44,779 nt of DNA from Mycobacterium gordonae (lineage in GTDB: Bacteria; Actinomycetota; Actinomycetes; Mycobacteriales; Mycobacteriaceae), in NCBI RefSeq assembly GCF_001417955.2, contig NZ_LKTM01000340.1, positions 1-44,779 on the forward strand, read 5' to 3'. Within the stretch, counting starts at the first letter, position 1. Each line of letters starts with the position of its first letter. The position numbers were made by a program, and so were the translations under genes. Positions 40,018 through 44,779 of the stretch are shown piece by piece. The notes under the pieces are model-generated. The model was given only the letters and a program-made list of their open reading frames with translations, was not told the DNA's origin and did no database searches.

Positions 40018-40407
40018 TCAGCCCGTCAGTTGCGCGATCTGGATCAGGTTTCCACAGGTGTCGTCGAGCACCGCGGTGATCACCGGGCCCATGGTGACCG
40101 GTTCCTGAGTGAAGCGCACACCGAGGCCCGTCAACCTCTCGTATTCGGCTCGGGTGTCGTCGACGGCGAACGACGTGAAGGGAATGCCGTCGGCCACCAG
40201 CGCCTCCTTGAACGGCCTGACCGCTGGATGCCCGTCGGGCTCGAGGACAAGTTCGGTGCCGTCGGGGTCTTCCGGTGACACGACGGTGATCCAGCGGGCC
40301 TCGCCCATCGGGATGTCGGCCTTGGTCGCGAAGCCGAGAACCTCGGTGTAGAACCGCAGCGCCTTGTCCTGGTCGTCGACGAGGATGCTGGCCAGATTGA
40401 TTCGCAT
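40018..40407 (-). CDS. VOC family (glyoxalase-like) protein
   Basis: A 129-residue protein of two beta-alpha-beta3 units: INLASILVDDQDKALRFYTEVLGF, ELVLEPDG, then PFTSFAVDDTRAEYERL, GVRFTQEP and a C-terminal DDTCGNLIQIAQL. It is of the type annotated as glyoxalase/bleomycin resistance. The usual His and Glu metal ligands are partly absent, so activity is unclear. It has GGGGGAAGGGA before the ATG and stands alone. Confidence 0.88.
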   Translation of the reverse strand: MRINLASILVDDQDKALRFYTEVLGFATKADIPMGEARWITVVSPEDPDGTELVLEPDGHPAVRPFKEALVADGIPFTSFAVDDTRAEYERLTGLGVRFTQEPVTMGPVITAVLDDTCGNLIQIAQLTG

Positions 40408-40485
40408 GGTGATCCCTTCCCCCGGTTGAGCCGTCCGTGACCGTCCGTCGCGGCGGCGCGGTGTGTGGCTATTTGCCTGTCACGG

Positions 40486-41376
40486 TCACTGCGGGTGCGC
40501 TGCCAGGTAGTCGCCCACCGGGATCCGCTCGGAGGCCAGGTACCCGACGGGCAGCAGCACGTCACCCGAGGTGGTCAGGTAGTAGACGTCCCACCGGTGA
40601 TAGCCGGGGAGGACGGCCGGATCGGCGGCGATCGCGGCGGCATAGTCCTTGACCGCTCCGACGTAGTGGCTGGAGTGGTTGTAGCTGTAGATGGCGCTGT
40701 CCCGATTGCCGGCGAAGCCGTTGGCGGCGAGCATCCGGCCGGCCGCCATGATGCTGTCGCGCGGTGAGTGGATGTCGCCGCCCTCGGCGTAGGAGGCGAA
40801 GGTTGAGGGCAGGAACTGCATCGGCCCTTGCGCGCCGGCGGTGCTGACACCGTTGATGCGGCCGAAGTCGGTTTCGACCATGTTGATCGCGGCGAGATAG
40901 TTCCAGTCGACGCCGCTCGCCGCCGCGGCGGCCTGGTAGTCGCCGACGAGTTCGCCGAGCGGAGCGGGCGCGTCGATACGCCACGCGGGCAACGTGGGTT
41001 TGGCCTCTCCCGCGTTCAGCGCCATGAGGTGGTGTCGCGCGTCGACATTGAGGTCGTAGATCCCGACCAGCGATGCGGGAATGACGGGCCGCACGACCGA
41101 CTCCCACTCGGGGTGGCGTCCGATGGCGCGGTAGGCCGCCTGCTGACGCAGCGCGGCCGCCTGCAACACGGCATCCGACGACGACGGGTCACGCAGGGCC
41201 TGCTCATCGGCGACCAGGTCGCGGGCCAGCAGCGCCGGGTCGGCCGCCAGCGCGGGTGCCGCGGGGCGCGGGGCGGCGGACGCTTGCCAGGGCGAAACGG
41301 CCGCGGCCAGTACCACTAAAAATGCTGCGCTACAACGTGTTCCACGGCTCAGCAGATTCCAGCGGCGAACGTCCAT
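40486..41376 (-). CDS. Secreted lytic murein transglycosylase
   Basis: A 296-residue exported protein. The signal peptide runs to about residue 35 (FLVVLAAAVSPWQASAAP), followed by an Ala/Pro/Asp-rich helical part. The SLT/MltB-like domain has catalytic Glu168 in AAINMVETDFGRINGVSTAGAQGPMQFLPSTF (in parts) and YNHSSHYVGAVKDYA. It cleaves peptidoglycan glycan strands with 1,6-anhydro product. The ATG at 41376 has GAGG upstream; the frame is open further but without homology. The 139 bases upstream hold no gene. Confidence 0.88.
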   Translation of the reverse strand: MDVRRWNLLSRGTRCSAAFLVVLAAAVSPWQASAAPRPAAPALAADPALLARDLVADEQALRDPSSSDAVLQAAALRQQAAYRAIGRHPEWESVVRPVIPASLVGIYDLNVDARHHLMALNAGEAKPTLPAWRIDAPAPLGELVGDYQAAAAASGVDWNYLAAINMVETDFGRINGVSTAGAQGPMQFLPSTFASYAEGGDIHSPRDSIMAAGRMLAANGFAGNRDSAIYSYNHSSHYVGAVKDYAAAIAADPAVLPGYHRWDVYYLTTSGDVLLPVGYLASERIPVGDYLAAHPQ

Positions 41377-41515
41377 GATGTCGACCTCAACGCGTTCAGC
41401 GAGCCGGCGTCGTCGGCTCGCGCGGGCATTCCGCCCTACATCTTGTCCGCCGGGTACCCACCGGGCCAAAGCGGGGTCACTCTCTTGCCGCGCGAAGGCT
41501 GGTCGCCGACGGCGC

Positions 41516-42079
41516 TTATCCGAGCAGCAGTTCCCGCACGTTGAGCTGCGGACAGGTATTCGCCCAGGCTCGAGTGACGAGTTCGGATTCCAGGGCGCCC
41601 GCACGCAATGCGGCGAGCATGGCATCCGGGTCGAACGACGGGCCGATCGGGTCGGCGCCGTATTCGTCGCCACGCATGTACGCCGTCGATTCCGCTGGAG
41701 TCGCGAAGTTGTCGATCTGTAGTTCCACCATGTTGGAATCAGGGTCCCGGTAGTAGATCGATGTCGTCACACCGTGTTGCACAGGCACGTGCGGGCGAAT
41801 GTCGTTCTCCTGCAATGCCTCATATTTCACGAGCAGGCTGAGTAGATCAGGGAAGGTGTAGGCGGTATGCGCCAGGCCCACTGTCGTCGGGGTGCGCGGG
41901 GTCGGGTCAGGAAGCTCAACGATCGCCAGCCGGTGATGCTCGTCATCGAAAGTCAAGAAGCAAAGGAACTCGATTTCGAAGACCACATGTGCGTCGAGCA
42001 CTCGGATGTACCAGTCACGCAGTGCGGGCAACTGGCCGGTCTGCAGCACGAAGTGGGCGAGCTTCTTGTCGGGCCCCAT
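41516..42079 (-). CDS. VOC protein with extradiol-dioxygenase-like metal site
   Basis: A 187-residue VOC protein. His9 (KLAHFVLQT), His71 (VGLAHTAYTF) and Glu119 (NMVELQIDNF) make the 2-His-1-Glu set of type I extradiol dioxygenases. DIRPHVPVQHG and SIYYRDPDSN match the catechol 2,3-/biphenyl-2,3-diol dioxygenase family. It is shorter than two-domain BphC (about 290) and so is a single-module form. It lies 3 bases after the secreted LppP-like gene on the same strand. The substrate is unknown. Confidence 0.84.
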   Translation of the reverse strand: MGPDKKLAHFVLQTGQLPALRDWYIRVLDAHVVFEIEFLCFLTFDDEHHRLAIVELPDPTPRTPTTVGLAHTAYTFPDLLSLLVKYEALQENDIRPHVPVQHGVTTSIYYRDPDSNMVELQIDNFATPAESTAYMRGDEYGADPIGPSFDPDAMLAALRAGALESELVTRAWANTCPQLNVRELLLG

Positions 42080-42082
42080 CGC

Positions 42083-42577
42083 TCACCAGGCAGGCGCCGG
42101 GTCCAGCATCGCGACGTGGTCGTTCTGCCACTGGTACCGCACGGTGGTGATCGGTCCCGGACAGGCCGTGCAGACCTCCCTGCCGTCCTTGTAGTCGAGC
42201 GCGACGGTGTCATCTGTCGTCTTGGCCGCGTTGACGGAGGTGAACGCGTACGCCTTCAACGTGGCCACGCCCGCGTAGCTGCCTTTGTGGAACAACAACG
42301 CCAGGTCGGGCGAACTGCCGGTGGCGCCGACGACGGTGATGATGACCGTCGACAGCGTCGCGCACGGGTTGTAGTTGCTGCTCGGATCGAAGCTCTTGAC
42401 ATTGTGATCCCACGCCGAGCCTTCCGGTAGCGCCGGCAACGAGCCGAGCGCCGTTTCGATCTGCGGCGCGTTCAGATTCACCCCGCACGTCGGCGTCGGA
42501 TCGGCGCGGGCGGGCGATGCCAGCGGGTTCAACACACAGAGCGCGGCGACAAGCGCGCTCAAGACAACTGCTCGCAT
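42083..42577 (-). CDS. LppP/LprE-like secreted protein
   Basis: A 164-residue protein with a signal peptide (VVLSALVAALCVLNPLASPARA, then DPTPTCG). The mature domain has the LppP/LprE plan: AWDHNVKSFDPSSNYNPCATLSTVIITV, SPDLALLFHKGSYAGVAT, and a C-terminal TTVRYQWQNDHVAML. The Cys in the signal region is not in a clear lipobox, so it is probably secreted and not lipid-anchored. It is the first gene of a two-gene unit with the VOC enzyme. Confidence 0.85.
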   Translation of the reverse strand: MRAVVLSALVAALCVLNPLASPARADPTPTCGVNLNAPQIETALGSLPALPEGSAWDHNVKSFDPSSNYNPCATLSTVIITVVGATGSSPDLALLFHKGSYAGVATLKAYAFTSVNAAKTTDDTVALDYKDGREVCTACPGPITTVRYQWQNDHVAMLDPAPAW

Positions 42578-42682
42578 CGAAACACTGCCTCCCTGTCGGC
42601 TGCAGTCAATCGTCGCGCTGTTTCAATCCCGGCTGGTAGGACCGCTATGACATTGTGTCGAAGAAGTGACCAACGCGACCGG

Positions 42683-43471
42683 TCACCGCGCAGGCTGGTT
42701 CGGCACGCCGGGGAACAACTGCTCGGTCGAGCCCGACGTCACCCAACCGCCCAATTTGGTCACCACGTGGGGCGCGAATACGGCCCCGTACATCAGGTTT
42801 CCGACGATCACCACCGCGACGATGGACAGCAGCGCGGACTGCCGGGACCCCGTCGTCTTCCGGTCGGCCCATGCCTCGATGACGTTGCGGCCTTCGGAAT
42901 CGGTGCGTCCCAGCAGGTAGGTGAACACCATCATCTGCACGCCCATCGCCAGCGAGTCGTAGATCGGGTATTGATGCCTGGTCCCTTCGAAGACGGCGAG
43001 TCCAGGTATCACATAGCCGTAGTAGAAGACTCCGAGCCGGGCGCCGATGAACGCGTTGAAGACGAAGGCCCAGCAGAAGCCGACGACGAGGCCGACCGTG
43101 AGGAGTGTGAGGGGCCTTCTCCAGCCGAACCGCCTGCTGATCCGTTGCCCGAGCGCTGCCCCGATCGTGGCCGGCAGCACGAAGTATCCGATGTAGCCCA
43201 CGGGCACAGACGACGGCAGCCCACCCCAGGTCATGTTCAGTGGCCACCATGCCGGCATCCGCGGCAGCGCCGGCGGGAACTGTGCATACATCGCCCAGTC
43301 GTATGGCGCCTCGATCCAGGAGAACGAGATCGCCGAGATGCAGAGCAGCAGCAGCGGATGCAGCCGACGGCGACGGATGCTCAGATACACGCCGGCCGCG
43401 GTGAAAGCGATGCCGCTGCCCCAGCCGAAGATGACGGCGCCCGTCAGCAACGGGGTCAGCCCAGAGCTCAT
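42683..43471 (-). CDS. AveC-like (spirocyclase family) membrane protein
   Basis: A 262-residue protein with about six membrane helices. It has WGSGIAFTAAGVYLS, SFSWIEAPYDWAMYAQFPP, MTWGGLPSSVPVGYIGYF, and FNAFIGARLGVFYYGYVIPGLAVF, which match the AveC/spirocyclase family found in polyketide spiroketal formation and in several mycobacterial homologues. No polyketide synthase is in the window. The start overlaps the stop of a 30-codon ORF (ATGA). The adjacent TetR gene is divergent. Confidence 0.8.
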   Translation of the reverse strand: MSSGLTPLLTGAVIFGWGSGIAFTAAGVYLSIRRRRLHPLLLLCISAISFSWIEAPYDWAMYAQFPPALPRMPAWWPLNMTWGGLPSSVPVGYIGYFVLPATIGAALGQRISRRFGWRRPLTLLTVGLVVGFCWAFVFNAFIGARLGVFYYGYVIPGLAVFEGTRHQYPIYDSLAMGVQMMVFTYLLGRTDSEGRNVIEAWADRKTTGSRQSALLSIVAVVIVGNLMYGAVFAPHVVTKLGGWVTSGSTEQLFPGVPNQPAR

Positions 43472-43560
43472 CGCCGGGCTTCGGGGTCGAAGTAGATGAC
43501 CACGCCATAGATGACGGCGATCAGCCCGAACAGCGTGCCGAGCATGATGACTGCGCCCAC
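43468..43560 (-). CDS. 30-residue single-helix peptide coupled to AveC-like gene
   Basis: GTG at 43560 opens 30 codons: a hydrophobic helix (MLGTLFGLIAVIYGVVIYF) and a charged end (DPEARR). Its TGA overlaps the ATG of the AveC-like gene. It sits directly beside the TetR operator without a clear ribosome-binding site, so it may be translated from a near-leaderless transcript. An internal ATG at 43545 would give 25 residues. The overlap and membrane helix suggest a subunit or a translational leader. Confidence 0.5.
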   Translation of the reverse strand: MGAVIMLGTLFGLIAVIYGVVIYFDPEARR

Positions 43561-43565
43561 GATTA

Positions 43566-43579
43566 ATAGTGGACACTAT
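43566..43579. promoter_or_regulatory. TetR operator ATAGTG-GA-CACTAT
   Basis: A perfect 6-2-6 inverted repeat in the 57-base gap between the TetR gene and the small peptide/AveC-like unit. It is 6 bases from the small ORF start and 38 from the TetR start, so one bound dimer could control both directions. Confidence 0.6.
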
Positions 43580-43617
43580 CTTAAGAGCGCGGTCAAGCGC
43601 GACTATCGTCAAAGACC

Positions 43618-44262
43618 GTGCCCCCGCGCCCAATTGAGCAGAGACCGGCCGCAGCGCGCAGAGCCCGCGGCGAGCCGCGGCGGCTACTACTCGACGCGGC
43701 CCGGGAGTTGTTCGCGCGCAAGGACTACCGCAGCACCACCACACGTGAGATCGCCGCGGCCGCCGGTGTCACCGAATACCTGCTGTTCCGTAACTTCGGT
43801 TCGAAGGCCGGCCTTTTCCGCGAAGCCCTGGTTGCTCCGTTCACCAGTTTCGTCGAAGAGTTCGGCCGGACCTGGCAGCAGGTGGTACCCGAGGAAACCG
43901 ACGAAGACGAGCTGGCCCGCCATTTCGTCGGACAGCTCTACGACGTGATCGTCGAACATCGGGGCCTGCTGCTGACCCTGGCCGCGTCGGAGGCCTTCAG
44001 TGAGGAAGAGATCGCCGAAGCCGGCATCGGCGATATCCGGGCGGCCATCGCGGTGCTCGGAAAGATCAGCACCGAAGGCATGCAGTTACGTGGTCTGCGT
44101 TCTGCCCGTCCCGAGCTGCCGGCGCACTCCACGGTGGCAATGATCGTCGGCATGGTCGCGTTACGTTCAGCGTTTTTCGGCGACCACCAACCGTCGCGCG
44201 ACGCGATCGTCGACGAGCTGGTGCAGGCGAGCCTGCACGGGTTCCTGCACCGGCACAGGTGA
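43618..44262 (+). CDS. TetR family regulator divergent from AveC-like gene
   Basis: A 214-residue repressor with an Arg-rich N-terminus and then the HTH (LLLDAARELFARKDYRSTTT, GVTEYLLFRNFGSKAGLFREAL). The C-terminal domain carries LAASEAFSEEEIAEAG and a helical dimer face. The start is GTG at 43618. The inverted repeat at 43566 is its likely operator. From AveC context, the ligand may be a lipid or polyketide-like molecule (inference). Confidence 0.9.
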   Translation: MPPRPIEQRPAAARRARGEPRRLLLDAARELFARKDYRSTTTREIAAAAGVTEYLLFRNFGSKAGLFREALVAPFTSFVEEFGRTWQQVVPEETDEDELARHFVGQLYDVIVEHRGLLLTLAASEAFSEEEIAEAGIGDIRAAIAVLGKISTEGMQLRGLRSARPELPAHSTVAMIVGMVALRSAFFGDHQPSRDAIVDELVQASLHGFLHRHR

Positions 44263-44281
44263 ATTCGCGGCAGGCGTGACT

Positions 44282-44779
44282 CTAGCTCAGCAGCCCGGGC
44301 GACCCGTTCAGACCGTTGACACCGATCCGCGGCCCGGCCGCGCCACCCTTACCGCCGGCCCCGACAGTGCCTGGGGCAGCGGTGTCCCCACCGTTGCCGC
44401 CGTTACCGCCGTTGCCGATCTGCCCGGCGCTGCCGCCCACGCCGCCGGTTCCGCCGACTCCGTTGACGCCGGTGAGTTCGGGGGCGTTGCCGCCCGCGCC
44501 TCCGGCGCCACCGAAGCCGATGATCCCCGGCGCCGCGCCGCCGTTGCCGCCGCTGCCGCTGACCGCCAGGACGCTCACGCCGCCGGAACCGCCGGCACCT
44601 CCGATCCCGTTCAATGTACCGGCCCAGCCGCCGTTACCGCCGTTGCCGCCGATGCCAATGAGACTGAGCCCCCCGGCCCCGCCGGCGCCGCCGGAACCGC
44701 TGAACAGTGCGTTGCCGCCGGTCCCGCCCACACCGCCGGTGCCGTTGCCGGTCACTCCGCCGGCGGGACCGGCGGAGGG
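44282..44779 (-). CDS. PGRS-type Gly/Ala-rich protein, C-terminal part
   Basis: The last 165 codons of a gene running off the right edge. The sequence is a continuous array of GGA/GGN-X triplets (GGNGGNGG, GGAGGAGG) interrupted by short hydrophobic turns, ending NGSPGLLS. This is the PGRS domain of PE_PGRS proteins, exported by type VII secretion and found mainly in slow-growing mycobacteria. The PE domain that would prove the class lies outside. The frame stays open to position 44779. Confidence 0.85.
   Translation of the reverse strand, partial: PSAGPAGGVTGNGTGGVGGTGGNALFSGSGGAGGAGGLSLIGIGGNGGNGGWAGTLNGIGGAGGSGGVSVLAVSGSGGNGGAAPGIIGFGGAGGAGGNAPELTGVNGVGGTGGVGGSAGQIGNGGNGGNGGDTAAPGTVGAGGKGGAAGPRIGVNGLNGSPGLLS

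Noticed and set aside
44282..44779. CRISPR-like array in the repetitive right end
   Set aside because: The repetition follows a 9-base Gly-Gly-X codon period in an open frame, as in PGRS genes, with no fixed repeats and unique spacers.

Overview
The window looks like a chromosomal segment of a Mycobacterium. The base composition is high-GC throughout. A PGRS-type Gly-rich protein runs off the right edge. There are seven probable cofactor-F420-family genes (five luciferase-like, one PPOX-type, one Ddn-like), a DUF732 protein, an LppP/LprE-type secreted protein, paired arsR genes with cadI, and a block (pgm, two crcB, DUF190, citE-like, SRPBCC, sulfatase) whose order matches, from memory, Rv3068c-Rv3077 of M. 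tuberculosis H37Rv. The PGRS gene favours the slow-growing lineage. The species is not determined.

Layout. 1-2826: the end of an integrative element beside a tRNA-Ala(GGC) gene (2827-2899, minus), holding a tyrosine integrase, a small excisionase-like HTH protein and a VapBC45-like toxin-antitoxin pair whose toxin is cut short. 3046-12380: conserved core with pgm, the crcB-crcB-DUF190 operon, an F420 oxidoreductase, a CitE-like lyase, an SRPBCC-sulfatase pair and a flavin monooxygenase. 12404-21803: small conserved proteins, a Ddn-like reductase, a TetR gene facing a P450 across two inverted-repeat operators with a frameshifted SDR remnant between them, more F420-type enzymes, an SPFH-patatin pair and a DUF732 protein. 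21905-25656: an arsenic cluster (arsC, arsR, cadI/arsI, a TauD-like dioxygenase, a second arsR, acr3) with four similar ArsR-box-like sequences. 25662-31403: F420 oxidoreductase, hemerythrin with a 44-residue ORF, SelO, small membrane protein, DUF808 and a tocopherol cyclase-like protein. 31451-35408: TetR facing an operon of a Rieske oxygenase and two DapB-like reductases. 35385-39514: universal stress protein, then an overlapping operon (acyl-CoA-dehydrogenase-like flavoprotein, F420 enzyme, zinc-free MDR reductase) facing an HxlR regulator. 39566-44262: secreted proteins, VOC enzymes, a lytic transglycosylase, and an AveC-like membrane protein with a 30-residue leader ORF, facing a TetR gene. 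44282-44779: C-terminal end of a PGRS gene.

The genes form many short operons with 4-base stop/start overlaps, and regulators usually sit divergently beside their likely targets with an inverted repeat in the gap. The main theme is oxidative and redox metabolism of small organic or lipid molecules (P450, Rieske, FMO, F420 enzymes, Fe/2OG dioxygenase, extradiol-type VOC), together with fluoride and arsenic resistance. No gap between genes exceeds 300 bases. I saw no insertion sequence, CRISPR array or rRNA. Family assignments are from sequence reading alone.
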